DNA of 64,000 nucleotides from Actinomycetes bacterium (GCA_023404955.1 JAEXZY010000160.1:1-64000); one strand, 5' to 3'; positions 7,484 to 16,901 are shown, counted from the stretch's first letter. A program made the numbers and translations. Notes: a model not told the origin generated them from the letters alone.

Positions 7484-8845
7484 TCACGAGCTCGGTGAAC
7501 CCCCGTCGCCCCCATCACCGCGACGCGCAGAATCATTGCCACCGCCCGCTTCTCCTCCCCCCGCCGAGCCGCCGCCACCACCCTCGCCCGAGCCTTCTCC
7601 GGGTCCCGCGGTCCCGGTCGACTCCGGGGCACTGTCCGACGGTGAACTGTCTTGTCCACCCTGCGGATCGTCGCTGTGAGAGTCGATGTCCTCGCCCGGG
7701 TTCAGGTCATCAGGGTCGGGCATCGTTCCCGACACGTCGTCTTCGACGACGGTCCGAGTCGGTTCAGTGGGCTCCGGTGTCGATATCTCCGATGGCGCAA
7801 CAGGTTCTGGCGTAGCAGTCATCGTCGGTGGGGAGAACGTCTCAGGAGCAGCTGTCACGGTCGTCGGCGCGAACGTCTCGGGCGCAATACTCACCGGCGG
7901 CGGCGGTGGTGGCGGAGCCGGCTCTGTTGTCGGTACTGCCTCCAACGTCGCTGCGAACACCTCAGGCGCTGCCATCGTTGCCAGCATCGGCGTGGCAGCC
8001 ACGGGCTCAACCGCACGCAGGACACTGGCTGTGATGGCATCAGCGACGATCGAGACGCCGGGCTCGACGTTGACGAATCCGGCAGGCGCCGTCGCAGGCG
8101 CAGCCGCAGCAAGTGGCGCCGCGAAGTCACTGCGGACGTAGCGCATGTCCACGCTGGCGGTCGGCCGACCGTTGACCGCAATCTGCATCTGGTAGGGCGT
8201 CGCGGGAGCGGACGTCACAGCGATTTTGCCCATCTCAGTCGTGATTCTGGGCAGATCCACGGCTCCCAGGGAAGCGGCGTCGAGCAGCCGACTCAAGTCC
8301 CTCATCTCAGGTAAACCGAGTACGGCAGCCAGGGCGGAATCGGGCAACGCCAGTAACGCGCGCAGTTTGTCGATCAGGGCCGAAACGTCTCTGCCGCCGA
8401 ACCTCGACGTCAAGAGGATCAGCAACGCTTGCAATTTGGCTTTCACCGGCACTTCGCCAAGAGCGCCGAAAAGTTGTGGGTTGGCGGTCATTTGCGGGCC
8501 CGGCGCCATCCCCACCCTCGCGCCCGTTAACGTCTTCAACTCCACGGACTCCGTGCTCACCACACTGCGGACATCGATCGACCCGGTGGTGCCGATGCCC
8601 CTCTTCGGTGAACCAATCTCAGCAGCAACCACTTTCGTCATGTCAGGAAGTGCAACGTAGATGCCGGACGGCACCGTCGACGGAATGAGGGCCCACGTCT
8701 GGATCGCGATACCCGAGACGAGGAACAGCAGGAAGCCTCGACGAGCCCCTGTGGACATGTGGTCGCCGATGAGCTCCGGATGGTCGACGACCTTTCGAAT
8801 AGCCACCCACGGAGCCGTTTTGCGAACACGCGGTGTCTCACTCAC
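7484..8845 (-). CDS. Exported hypothetical protein with a Pro/Thr and Gly/Ser-rich tail
   Basis: 453 residues from GTG 8845, which has a good AGGAGGG site upstream. A basic N-terminus is followed by one hydrophobic helix (about 37-56, GFLLFLVSGIAIQTWALIP), an ordered domain of about 200 residues with a leucine-rich helical middle (KLQALLILLTSRF ... LIDKLRALLALP), and a long low-complexity tail. The tail is Pro/Thr/Glu-rich up to about residue 385, then Asp/Ser-rich, then Gly-rich. I recognise no family. Type II membrane anchoring or secretion is likely, and wall spanning by the tail is plausible. It lies at the edge of the EPS locus on the far side of a 727-bp gap, so a link to EPS is possible but unproven. 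Confidence 0.6.
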   Translation of the reverse strand: MSETPRVRKTAPWVAIRKVVDHPELIGDHMSTGARRGFLLFLVSGIAIQTWALIPSTVPSGIYVALPDMTKVVAAEIGSPKRGIGTTGSIDVRSVVSTESVELKTLTGARVGMAPGPQMTANPQLFGALGEVPVKAKLQALLILLTSRFGGRDVSALIDKLRALLALPDSALAAVLGLPEMRDLSRLLDAASLGAVDLPRITTEMGKIAVTSAPATPYQMQIAVNGRPTASVDMRYVRSDFAAPLAAAAPATAPAGFVNVEPGVSIVADAITASVLRAVEPVAATPMLATMAAPEVFAATLEAVPTTEPAPPPPPPPVSIAPETFAPTTVTAAPETFSPPTMTATPEPVAPSEISTPEPTEPTRTVVEDDVSGTMPDPDDLNPGEDIDSHSDDPQGGQDSSPSDSAPESTGTAGPGEGSGEGGGGGSAGGGEAGGGNDSARRGDGGDGGSPSS

Positions 8846-9572
8846 AGGCCACCCTCCTCGATCTTGGGTCGGTAGGCCAAACCGCGTTCGCGGAGTGTCC
8901 GGAGTCTTGTCGGGTAATGGAAAAGCGATGCGTTACCTAGGGCGCCCCGTCAGCAGGACCGCCGTTCAGATAGCGTAAAACTTTGCCAGACAGGGTGTCA
9001 ATAACACCGTGAGTCAGCTTAGAGAAGAAGTTGGATCGACGAATTTCAATCCAGCTGTCCGGCCATGGACACCGGGCGAGCTAATGGTGCGATGTTGGAC
9101 TGTGCACCGGCATACGGATGTCAGACGCCTCCGAATCTTATTCATTACAGGGACTACTCACCGATCTGGACCGACATCCGTCTCGCGCAAGTCGATGCCT
9201 AGGAAAGAACTAGATCGTTGCCCGATGAGCATGAATCTCGGTGCGCGGACCAGCGTGGATTTGCCCGAGAAATTCTCGAAAGGAAACATCGCGGGACGGA
9301 ATTCCGCGTTGCTGGAACAGACGATCGGCGCCGATGCTCTTCGTGTCCTCTGTCAATCCGGCCATTCCCGAACGGACCTGGCGGTAATCTCGCGGCACCA
9401 CCCTGTGTCTGCCATCGTCCACTCACGGTCACGGTGGGCCCCCGACCGAAGGGCGTCGATGACGACACCACCCACCTCGTCGATGGATCTCCGGGACGTT
9501 CCGGCCGCGCGGGCGAAGCGAGACGGCTGCGAGCGCGGGCGAAACGGCGCCTTGCGGTGGGCACAGTGCGTC
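8846..9572. other. 727-bp spacer at the left edge of the EPS locus, no convincing gene
   Basis: An open frame crosses this spacer from 9009 into the following gene, but its sequence is Arg/Ser/His-rich with no domain-like pattern and no ribosome-binding site, so I do not call it coding. A short palindrome GGTGT-CAATA-ACACC lies at 8994-9008, near a locally A+T-richer stretch (8960-9020), and is a candidate operator. The promoter of the gene starting at 8845 must lie in its left part. Confidence 0.4.
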
Positions 9573-10307
9573 GTGCAACTGTCGGTTCGTACCGCGTTCG
9601 GAGCGCTTCTGTGCCTCGTGTTGTGCACGTGCGCATCGCCGACGGCGCATTCTGACCTCTACCAGGATTACAGCACTGAGCCCAACGGTAGCCATCCCAC
9701 CGTGTTCGACTCCGGGCAGACCGCAGTTCTCACCTACACGCCGAACGACTCGGCCCGTCCCACGATCTACCGGGGAAGGTCTGTCATCGACTACAACGGC
9801 CCAGGCCGTGGAGCGGGGTACGCCACCGCGCAGTTGGACGCCACGGTTTCGTACGTCGACGCTGATTGGAACTTCGGCCCGGCTGGAACCTCGAGCGGCG
9901 CATTGGCTTTGGGCTTGTATGCAACCGAGATCCCGTCTGGCTACCTGGGCGCCACACTCACACCGGACAGCCCGGCGCACGTCGTTTTCCTCGATGACCA
10001 CTTCGAGTACGGCGTATGGCAGAACCATGTACTGACGGTCATCGCGAATGTGCCCTACGGGCAGCGCTTCAGCACCCAAACTCAGCACGTTGCCGTCTAC
10101 GTCGACAAGACGGCGGGACAGGCGTGGGTGTTAGGACCGACCGGTGCCGTCTACGGTCCGTTCACCCATCCCCAGATCAAGGACGTGACTGCTCCGTACG
10201 TGACGATCGAGCAGTTCTACGGCAACGCCAGCACCGATACCCGTGTGGAGATCCAGCGATGGCGCGCATCGTCGAATCCAGTCGATCCGCCGATGCCGCA
10301 TCAATGA
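9573..10307 (+). CDS. Secreted protein, possible concanavalin-A-like (jelly-roll) domain
   Basis: About 244 residues if started at GTG 9573, which places a signal peptide (LSVRTAFGALLCLVLCTCASPTAHS) at the N-terminus. An in-frame ATG at 9483 is the alternative; neither has a good ribosome-binding site. The mature part is beta-rich with aromatic and Asp/Asn-rich loops (YQDYSTEPNGSHPTVFDSG, VDADWNFGPAGTSSGAL, VVFLDDHFEYGVWQNH, VAVYVDKTAGQAWVLG). The pattern resembles laminarinase or lectin-like sandwich domains, but no catalytic ExDxE motif is visible. The cysteine pair near the signal does not form a strict lipobox. Its place beside EPS genes suggests a surface polysaccharide-binding role (inference). 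Confidence 0.55.
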   Translation: MQLSVRTAFGALLCLVLCTCASPTAHSDLYQDYSTEPNGSHPTVFDSGQTAVLTYTPNDSARPTIYRGRSVIDYNGPGRGAGYATAQLDATVSYVDADWNFGPAGTSSGALALGLYATEIPSGYLGATLTPDSPAHVVFLDDHFEYGVWQNHVLTVIANVPYGQRFSTQTQHVAVYVDKTAGQAWVLGPTGAVYGPFTHPQIKDVTAPYVTIEQFYGNASTDTRVEIQRWRASSNPVDPPMPHQ

Positions 10308-10390
10308 AGTAGATTGCGCACGAACGCAACCCATCCGGAGAGCCCGCAGATGAGGCGAAGCGCAGCACGGTCGCTGCTCTCCCCTGTAGG

Positions 10391-11473
10391 TTGACCTATG
10401 TGGGGTGGACACTGACGGATTTCGCTGCGCTCGACGGAGGTCAACGGAAGGCGTGGTCGGACGTTCGCAATAGCAATCCGGCGCTCGACAGCCCGTACTT
10501 TCATCCGGCGTACGCCGGGGCGGTGCACGACATGTTCGGCGACGTGCAGGTGGCGGTGAACGACGGTCATATCTGGTTTCCGGTGCAGGTGCACAAGCGG
10601 CGAGCCCGGCCGGTCGGCTGGCCTGGTGCCGACTTCCAGGGACCGGTGGCGGCGCCGGGCGTCGCGGTGAATCCTCTCGAACTGGTGCGCACCGCAGGGT
10701 GGCAGGCGCTGACCTTCGACCACATCTCGGAAGCACGCGGTGATTTCGCACCGTGGGTCGACGGATATCTGGAGGCGCCCTTCATCGATGTCACCGGTGG
10801 TCTCGACGGCTATGTGGGCCGGATCAGCAAGGCAAGTCGAGACAAGCTGTCGCGGGTGCGCCGGATGACCAACAAGGCAACACGTCAACTCGGCGACGTA
10901 CGTCTCGTGTGGGATGCCCAGGACCCCCGTCTGTTGGACTGGTTGATCGACACCAAGCGCGAGCAGTACGCAGCGACGGGCGCTTACGACTTCTTCGCCA
11001 TGCGTCGTCGTCGGGATTTGATACACCATCTGGCTCAGACCAGAGTCGATGGTTTCGCCGGCATGCTATCGGCGGTCTACGCGGGCGATACGCTGCTCGC
11101 GGCGCACTTCGGTCTGCGTGACGGCCCGGTGTTGCACTGGTGGTTCCCGGTGTTCGACCGGTCGTTCGCCGAGTTCGCACCAGGATGGATTTTGTTGCGC
11201 GAGCTGGTTTCCGCTGCTCCGCAGCTGGGCTTGGCTCGTATCGATCTCGGCCCCGGTGAAGAGGACTACAAGCGGCGCGCGATGACCGGCGCGGTGTCAG
11301 TGGCCCAGGGTGAGGTCACGGCCACGCCATGGCGGCGGACTCTGCGAAAAGCTCGCATCACCGCCGAGCGATCTGCGATCGCGCGACTGAAGGACTCCCC
11401 GCTCAAGCCGACACTGAGTGCCATGCGTGCAACGGGATACCGCGTCCTCGCTGCGCGCCACGCACGCAGATGA
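10391..11473 (+). CDS. GNAT-fold (BioF2/FemAB-like) acyl- or aminoacyltransferase of the EPS locus
   Basis: 360 residues of the Acetyltransf_6 (BioF2-like, CelD/BcsL) type often found in exopolysaccharide clusters. Recognisable parts are the N-terminal substrate half with PYFHPAYAGAV and a basic helix (SKASRDKLSRVRRM) before the second GNAT half. That half has the typical end segment GWILLRELVSAAPQLGLARIDLGPGEEDYKRR. The family shares the FemAB double-GNAT fold, some members of which move aminoacyl groups. TTG 10391 and GTG 10400 are both possible starts; the site GTAGG suits the GTG slightly better. It converges on wzx with 17 bp between stops. The donor and acceptor are unknown; see findings for a possible link to the adenylation and carrier genes. 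Confidence 0.75.
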   Translation: MTYVGWTLTDFAALDGGQRKAWSDVRNSNPALDSPYFHPAYAGAVHDMFGDVQVAVNDGHIWFPVQVHKRRARPVGWPGADFQGPVAAPGVAVNPLELVRTAGWQALTFDHISEARGDFAPWVDGYLEAPFIDVTGGLDGYVGRISKASRDKLSRVRRMTNKATRQLGDVRLVWDAQDPRLLDWLIDTKREQYAATGAYDFFAMRRRRDLIHHLAQTRVDGFAGMLSAVYAGDTLLAAHFGLRDGPVLHWWFPVFDRSFAEFAPGWILLRELVSAAPQLGLARIDLGPGEEDYKRRAMTGAVSVAQGEVTATPWRRTLRKARITAERSAIARLKDSPLKPTLSAMRATGYRVLAARHARR

Positions 11474-11490
11474 CTGCCGCATGGCGATCG

Positions 11491-12849
11491 TCATCTCAGT
11501 GTGGTGCCGTCGAGAGTATCGAGCTGTCGAGCCCTGAGCAGGCGCGGAATCCAAACGAAATCTGGAATCACCTGCGCCAGGACCATGGCAACCGCCGCTG
11601 CGGCCACCACGCCGGTCGCGCCCCATCTTGCGCCCCACCAGATGCCCAACAGCACAGCCGTCACCCCCATGGCCGTGATACACATCGACTGCCACCGGGC
11701 CTCACGCGGCATCGTCAGCATCACCCCACCGGGCAGGTGGATGCATTCCACGAACAGCATGATGGCGAACGCAACCGCCAACGCCCGCGGCGCGACAACC
11801 AGACCGCCTGACAACACAGAGGTGGCCCACGGCGCGAAGACCACGATCCCGACGCCGGCGGCTGCGGACAGGACCCCGAACGCGGCGACCGACCTCAGCC
11901 ACAACTGAGTAGAAGCGATCGTGGCTGTGCGCCGCTTGACGAACACCGGCCACAGCGCCATCCCCGCCGTGTCGAAAACCATCCACACGACGCCGAAAAT
12001 CTGTGCTGTCAAGGCGTAGCGCGACAGCTCCTGCGGCGTTGACACGTGCGAGAGGATCAGTCGGTGCGACTGAAGGCCGAGCGGTAAGCCGATACTCAAC
12101 ACGAACATCCACAACGAACCGTGCAGAACCCTGCGTCTCGAGAATTCCGCACTGGGGCGTGCGAACGATGCCCACCCCAGACCACTGACCCGCAGCGCGA
12201 ACATCGTGGCGACGCAGTTTCCGATGAGGACCCCGCCGGCGCCGGATATCGCGTACCAAATACCCTCCGCATCCGAACTTTTCAAGGTCAGTGTCAGCAA
12301 CAGGGTGAATGCTGCATTGGCGATGGTCATCAGCACCGCCACCGGGTTCATGTTCAAACCGATGATGATCCGGATGCCGATACCAGCGGGAATTCCCAGA
12401 GCGATCAGACACACGGCCACTGTGATCGCGATACGGTCGGCCGAGCCCGTGTTCGTCCCGATCACCAGGTGCCATGAATCCGTGGCCATGATCGTGACGC
12501 TGATCAGAATCAGCCCGGCTGCAACGGCACTCAGCATTCGGAAACCACGCTGCACGGTGGCCAGCGCCACTCCGTCGTCAGTCAACCGACCGGGCCTGGA
12601 GCAGGCACTGGTCACGACGGCGCCGATCCCGAGATCCGCGAACGGGATGAGCAGGCTGAGCGTCGTGATGAGTGAGACAACGCCGAACACGGCCTCTCCG
12701 GTCTCACGCACGATCATCGCCGTGTTCAGGAGTCCGATCAGCGCCACCAACGGCGTTCCGACGATGCGGAACACCGTGCCCAGGACAATCGCCTTACGCT
12801 CGATCGGCTGCAGCGACGCGTCGTACCGGACGGCGTCAGTGGACGTCAT
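11491..12849 (-). CDS. wzx: Polysaccharide repeat-unit flippase (Wzx family)
   Basis: A 452-residue polytopic membrane protein with about 12-14 hydrophobic segments and the general shape of the MOP/polysaccharide transporter superfamily. Features include the N-terminal FRIVGTPLVALIGLLNTAMIV helix, the PFADLGIGAVV loop typical of Wzx, and positively charged cytoplasmic loops. The expected role is moving undecaprenyl-PP-linked repeat units across the membrane. ATG 12849 (MTSTDAV) is chosen; it overlaps the end of the deacetylase gene by 14 bp, indicating co-translation. It is the last gene of a minus-strand unit wzy-GT-GT-deacetylase-wzx. Confidence 0.88.
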   Translation of the reverse strand: MTSTDAVRYDASLQPIERKAIVLGTVFRIVGTPLVALIGLLNTAMIVRETGEAVFGVVSLITTLSLLIPFADLGIGAVVTSACSRPGRLTDDGVALATVQRGFRMLSAVAAGLILISVTIMATDSWHLVIGTNTGSADRIAITVAVCLIALGIPAGIGIRIIIGLNMNPVAVLMTIANAAFTLLLTLTLKSSDAEGIWYAISGAGGVLIGNCVATMFALRVSGLGWASFARPSAEFSRRRVLHGSLWMFVLSIGLPLGLQSHRLILSHVSTPQELSRYALTAQIFGVVWMVFDTAGMALWPVFVKRRTATIASTQLWLRSVAAFGVLSAAAGVGIVVFAPWATSVLSGGLVVAPRALAVAFAIMLFVECIHLPGGVMLTMPREARWQSMCITAMGVTAVLLGIWWGARWGATGVVAAAAVAMVLAQVIPDFVWIPRLLRARQLDTLDGTTLR

Positions 12850-13630
12850 CACTGGGCCCCGTCTGAATTCGGTCAGGAGCTCGCTCACCGGAGCCACCCC
12901 ACGTCGACAGGGAGAAATAGGCGGCGCGCCGCACCCGGCCCGACTCCAGCAGCCCTGAGACGGTGGTGCTCTGGAGAGTGCGTCGTCGCAAGCCTTCGAC
13001 GATCAACTCTGCGGCAACCGCCCGATCGAACGAACAATCGGGATCATCGGCGAGGGTGTCGTGTAACAGGACGATGCTCCCTGGCTCAGTTCGGGTGATC
13101 ACCTCGGATGCCACCTCGCGCTCCCCCAGACCGCTCCAGTCGAAGCTGTCCAGGTCCCACATCACCGTCTCGAGACCGGCATCGCGCTCACCCAGGAACG
13201 AGGCCACGGTCTGAGCGCCGAACGGGGGACGGAAATACTTCACTGGTTCGCCGGAGATCGTGGCGAGTTCTGATGCCGCTGCGGCGAGCGTCAGTCGCGT
13301 CGATCGCCGCGAGCCGCCGGCCAGCCGGCGGTGATCGAAACCATGCAGACCGATCTCGTGCCCCTCCGAGACGACGCGATGCACCAAACCCGGCAGCCGG
13401 CGTGCGTTCTCGACCAACATGAAAAACGTTGCATGCGCGCGATGCTGCGCGAGAATGTCCAGTATCTTGGGGGTCCACTCACTGCAGGGACCGTCATCGA
13501 AGGTCAACGCCACGAGTGGCTGACACGTCCGCACACTTCGGATCGACCCCCAACGGTTACCGACGACAGCATCGACGGCACTGTGCGCGGCGCGCTGCAG
13601 GCCACTCTTGCGGGCAAACGGATCGTTCAT
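12836..13630 (-). CDS. Carbohydrate esterase 4 polysaccharide deacetylase
   Basis: 264 residues from ATG 13630, which has a very good GGGGGAG site. The NodB fold is clear: TFDDGP at residues 43-48 (catalytic base and metal Asp), HGFDH at 96-100 (the two metal His residues), RPPFG, the WDLDSFDW segment and a terminal LLHD motif. It removes N- or O-acetyl groups from sugars. There is no signal peptide, only a short N-terminal extension, so it may act on lipid-linked intermediates or in the cytoplasm; some members are exported without an obvious signal. A 147-bp gap separates it from the upstream glycosyltransferase, so it may have its own promoter. Confidence 0.9.
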   Translation of the reverse strand: MNDPFARKSGLQRAAHSAVDAVVGNRWGSIRSVRTCQPLVALTFDDGPCSEWTPKILDILAQHRAHATFFMLVENARRLPGLVHRVVSEGHEIGLHGFDHRRLAGGSRRSTRLTLAAAASELATISGEPVKYFRPPFGAQTVASFLGERDAGLETVMWDLDSFDWSGLGEREVASEVITRTEPGSIVLLHDTLADDPDCSFDRAVAAELIVEGLRRRTLQSTTVSGLLESGRVRRAAYFSLSTWGGSGERAPDRIQTGPSDDVH

Positions 13631-13777
13631 TACTCCCCCAGACACAACATCGAACGACAAACTGTTTGTGGCCCTTCGGCTGGGCCCGCGCATCTCTTCG
13701 CCCCCCGGCGATGCGAGCGCATCGATTCAGTCCTCGTCGGTCGGCCCGACGGGGATACACGCGACATCCGGTCACGG

Positions 13778-14641
13778 TCACAGTGGCGCATCGCTGCACG
13801 GCACTCCTCGCCCGAACATGTTGGCGGACGCGTGAACCGACCACGCCCTCATGGCCGTCACTGCTGGAAGCATCGTCATCTTGGCTTTCACCGCGTGTTC
13901 CCAGCAGCGCAGAAGAGCGCGCGAGGTCAACCTTCCGCTGAAGGGATAGCAGCCGACCGAGTCCCATATCCTCCGCATGTCGTCGAAGACGTCATCGACC
14001 GAGCGTGCCGAACCCGCACCCGTAATGTCGAAATCGGTCACCACGCGCTCGATCGTGATGGGTTCACACACGAGCGCAGCGCGCAGCATGAAGAGTTGAT
14101 CGGCAGCGATGTCGAACTCGAGATCGTATCCACCGATTCTGCTGACCACAGATGATCCGAAGAAGGATGCTTGGTGGGGGATGGTCGCCTTGATCATCAG
14201 GAACTTCCGCATGTCGAACGGCATGGGTGCCTGCAGGCCGACGCTCACCCCGTCCGGCCCGATCAGATTCTCCATGCCGTAGCCCCACAGGTCACTCACG
14301 GGACCGCGGTTCGCGATCTCCTGTACCACGTGGGCCAGCGAGTGAGGATCGGAGAAGCGGTCACGAGAATGGAGGAACCACAGAAGATCTCCGGATGCAT
14401 GGGCGATCCCCTGGTTCATCGCGTCATATCTCCCGGCATCGGGCGCGGACTTCCAATACCCCAGGCCGGATTCGATCTGGCGCAGGTAGTCCACGACGTC
14501 GTCACCCGATCCGCCGTCGATCACGATGTGTTCGATGGCTCCCGAGTACCGCTGAGCCCGAACGCTTTCGACAGTTCGTTTGAGGCCGTCGAGGTCGTTC
14601 AAGGTGATGGTGATCACCGAAACATTCGGAGCAGATTTCAT
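13778..14641 (-). CDS. Family 2 glycosyltransferase (WcaA/WfgS-like)
   Basis: 287 residues from ATG 14641. GT-A fold: the N-terminal SVITITLNDLDGLKRTVES strand-helix, IDGGSGDDVVDYL with the nucleotide-binding acidic residues, and DAGRYDAMNQGIAHASGDLLWFLHSRD containing a variant DxD region (HSRD instead of DDD). A C-terminal region with PHQASFFGSS is typical for EPS transferases. The start overlaps the upstream transferase stop by 4 bp (ATGA). It is expected to add one sugar to the lipid-linked repeat unit; donor and linkage cannot be read from sequence. Confidence 0.87.
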   Translation of the reverse strand: MKSAPNVSVITITLNDLDGLKRTVESVRAQRYSGAIEHIVIDGGSGDDVVDYLRQIESGLGYWKSAPDAGRYDAMNQGIAHASGDLLWFLHSRDRFSDPHSLAHVVQEIANRGPVSDLWGYGMENLIGPDGVSVGLQAPMPFDMRKFLMIKATIPHQASFFGSSVVSRIGGYDLEFDIAADQLFMLRAALVCEPITIERVVTDFDITGAGSARSVDDVFDDMRRIWDSVGCYPFSGRLTSRALLRCWEHAVKAKMTMLPAVTAMRAWSVHASANMFGRGVPCSDAPL

Positions 14642-15567
14642 CGGTCCGATCCCCCCGACCTTCTCCCCAGGGAGCGTCGCACCTTTCTCAGCGCGATCCG
14701 TAGAGTCGCTGACAAGGCGTAGACCCATGCCCAGATTCCTGGGCGACCCCATCGAACACTTGCGACTATCGACCGCACAACGCTGCGGAACGAGCCGGCT
14801 TCGAGCGCGGAACTGACGGGGCTGTAGAGGAAGTAATCCCCTCGCACGCGCTTGGACTCGTCGACGAGCTCACTTCTGCCCCACTCGATGTAGTCGGCAC
14901 TTCGATCCACTCCTGGACGTGACTCCGAGTTGGCCGTCACATTGACCTCGACGAGGCAATCAGGGATCTGGACAATCGGTAGATCGGGTAGTTCGCGCTG
15001 AACCTTCATCAACCACGAAGGGTCATCATGGATCGAGCCGGCCGATACCGACAGAGGGACCGCATCTGCAACCGCTCTGGGAAACATGAGTGTCGGCACC
15101 GCGAGCGAGGGTCGCGCACGTCTCATGGAGACCAGTTGCATCAGGTAAGGAGCCACCCGTTCATGCGGATCGATCAACCTGCGCGGCATCGTCAGCGGCT
15201 TGCGACCGTCCGCCCGTCGCTCGTAACGACAGGAGACGATCCAACGGTCCCGACAATCCGGCGCTGCGGCGAGTTGCCTCTCGAGTTTGGCCTTCTTCCA
15301 GGAATCGTCATCGTCGAGCAGGGCGATGATACTGCCGTTCGCGGAGTCGATCCCCAGCTGTCTGGCGCGGCCGGGCCCCTCTCCTCCTGATGTCCGCAGT
15401 ACGCGGATCACCGAGGATGTCGGTAATTCCGGTTGACTGTCGGAATCGACCACGACGATGACTTCAAGGGGTGGGACGGTTTGGTTCAGCGCGGACTCGA
15501 CCGCGGTGCGCAAACTCGGTCTGCCGACGGTCGGGATGACGACGCTCACTGTGCGTTCGATGGTCAA
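14638..15567 (-). CDS. Family 2 glycosyltransferase
   Basis: 309 residues. The start is TTG at 15567, overlapping the wzy stop (TTGA) and preceded by AAGGAG about 8 nt upstream; the longer open frame to 16233 lies antisense or out of frame within wzy and is discarded. The GT-A core is canonical: SVVIPTVGRPSLRTAVESAL, VVVDSDSQ, and a classical DDDDSW (DxD) site near residue 95. A basic helical C-terminus (LRIALRKVRRSLGRR) suggests membrane association. Translational coupling to wzy and to the next transferase places it in repeat-unit assembly. Confidence 0.88.
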   Translation of the reverse strand: MTIERTVSVVIPTVGRPSLRTAVESALNQTVPPLEVIVVVDSDSQPELPTSSVIRVLRTSGGEGPGRARQLGIDSANGSIIALLDDDDSWKKAKLERQLAAAPDCRDRWIVSCRYERRADGRKPLTMPRRLIDPHERVAPYLMQLVSMRRARPSLAVPTLMFPRAVADAVPLSVSAGSIHDDPSWLMKVQRELPDLPIVQIPDCLVEVNVTANSESRPGVDRSADYIEWGRSELVDESKRVRGDYFLYSPVSSALEAGSFRSVVRSIVASVRWGRPGIWAWVYALSATLRIALRKVRRSLGRRSGGSDR

Positions 15568-16901
15568 CGGAGGAACTCCTTGTCGTCGTAGTGTGACCGC
15601 GGGGGCAGGTGCCTCGCGGCGAAGACGACCGCGAGCAGAGCGAAGCCCGAGAGGAATCCGTAGGACCAGGGCGAGAAGAGCAGATCCCACACCGCCTGCA
15701 CCGACGCCGCGATCACCAGAACGGACCAGCGCCCATATCGCGGGGCGTTCCAGACCATGGCCAGCGCCGCGATCATCAGTCCCAGCGGAAGTAGCGCGGC
15801 GAAGAGTCCACCTTCCGCCCACGCGCCGAGCAATATCGAGTGGAGGGACACGTCTCCGTTGGCGAAGTACCAGCCGCTCTCGATCGGCACGGCAGGGTCG
15901 AAGCCAAGCGAGATCGCCAGCGACTTGGCGCGGTCGAAAGCCTCCGCGCTGATGTTGTTGGCACTGGCCCAACCGAACCACGGACGCTCGAGGATGGCCG
16001 ATATCGACAGCGGCGACTCCGTTCGGCCGGCCAGAATGAGCGGGACGCCCTCGGCGAGTTGCGATTCCGTCTTCCGCTTGATCGCGTCGCCGAGGAGTCC
16101 GTCGGCGGCCAGGCGCGGTACGATCGCATACATCGCCGTTCCCGATAGTGCGACGAGTGCGACTGGCACCCAACGGGGCGCCCTGTTGGCAGCAACCCAT
16201 CCCACCAGCGCTATCACGGTCGCAAGCACGCAATTGGTCGCCAGTGATCGGTAATCAGCGCTCAAACTGTAGGCCGCGACGAGCAGTAGTGACAGCGCCT
16301 GAAGCGGCAGAGGGACTTTCAGAAGGACCAGGCAGAAGAGCACGATGACGACGACCCACTGCCCGAAGCCGTATTTCCAGAGCTCTGCGGTCGAACCATA
16401 GGCGTCGACGGATGCCCCGACGTGGAAAAAGCTGTAGCTCGATGCGCCGATCGCGATCCCGCAGTAGATCGCGAAGATGCGAAGGAGATCTTTGCCGGCG
16501 AGCACCGAGAACCCCACGAAATACAATGCAAACGCTGCCCACTGCTGCACTCGTTGATCGACGAGACTCAAGTGGTTGATCTGGGCCGAGACGCAGAACG
16601 CAGCGAATCCGATCAGGGCGAGAGCCAGCGGCAGCCACTGACCGAGGGTGGGGCGCGTCAACAGCAATGCGGGCGCCAGGAGAAGGCAGATCGGGGCCAG
16701 CATCGTCAACGTGAAACCCTGGATCTGAATCGCCGTTGTCGCACCCAACGCGACCAGCACGACAACGGTGAGCGCTCGGCGCGCGGTTTCCCGTCGCCTC
16801 TCGAATGACCCGCGCGAAGAAGGAGCGACGACGTCTGAGGCGAACGAACTCTCACCGTCCCGACTCGCGATGGGCGCGTACCGCGCGACCACGCCGTTCA
16901 T
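15564..16901 (-). CDS. wzy: Wzy-like polysaccharide polymerase / O-antigen ligase family membrane protein
   Basis: About 445 residues from ATG 16901, with some 10-12 transmembrane helices and a large periplasmic loop (about residues 270-370). The loop contains ILERPWFGWASANN, as in O-antigen ligase/polymerase proteins. The family polymerises undecaprenyl-PP-linked repeat units outside the membrane. Sequence identity in this family is low, so the call rests on topology, the loop motif and the presence of wzx, wzz and glycosyltransferases nearby. It is the first gene of its unit and is divergent from the glycosidase lipoprotein gene, with 134 bp between. No strong ribosome-binding site is seen. 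Confidence 0.85.
   Translation of the reverse strand: MNGVVARYAPIASRDGESSFASDVVAPSSRGSFERRRETARRALTVVVLVALGATTAIQIQGFTLTMLAPICLLLAPALLLTRPTLGQWLPLALALIGFAAFCVSAQINHLSLVDQRVQQWAAFALYFVGFSVLAGKDLLRIFAIYCGIAIGASSYSFFHVGASVDAYGSTAELWKYGFGQWVVVIVLFCLVLLKVPLPLQALSLLLVAAYSLSADYRSLATNCVLATVIALVGWVAANRAPRWVPVALVALSGTAMYAIVPRLAADGLLGDAIKRKTESQLAEGVPLILAGRTESPLSISAILERPWFGWASANNISAEAFDRAKSLAISLGFDPAVPIESGWYFANGDVSLHSILLGAWAEGGLFAALLPLGLMIAALAMVWNAPRYGRWSVLVIAASVQAVWDLLFSPWSYGFLSGFALLAVVFAARHLPPRSHYDDKEFLR

Noticed and set aside
9009..9482. N-terminal 158 codons of the open frame leading into the secreted protein
   Set aside because: Composition is Arg/Ser/His-rich without domain pattern, and the signal peptide near 9573 would be internal.
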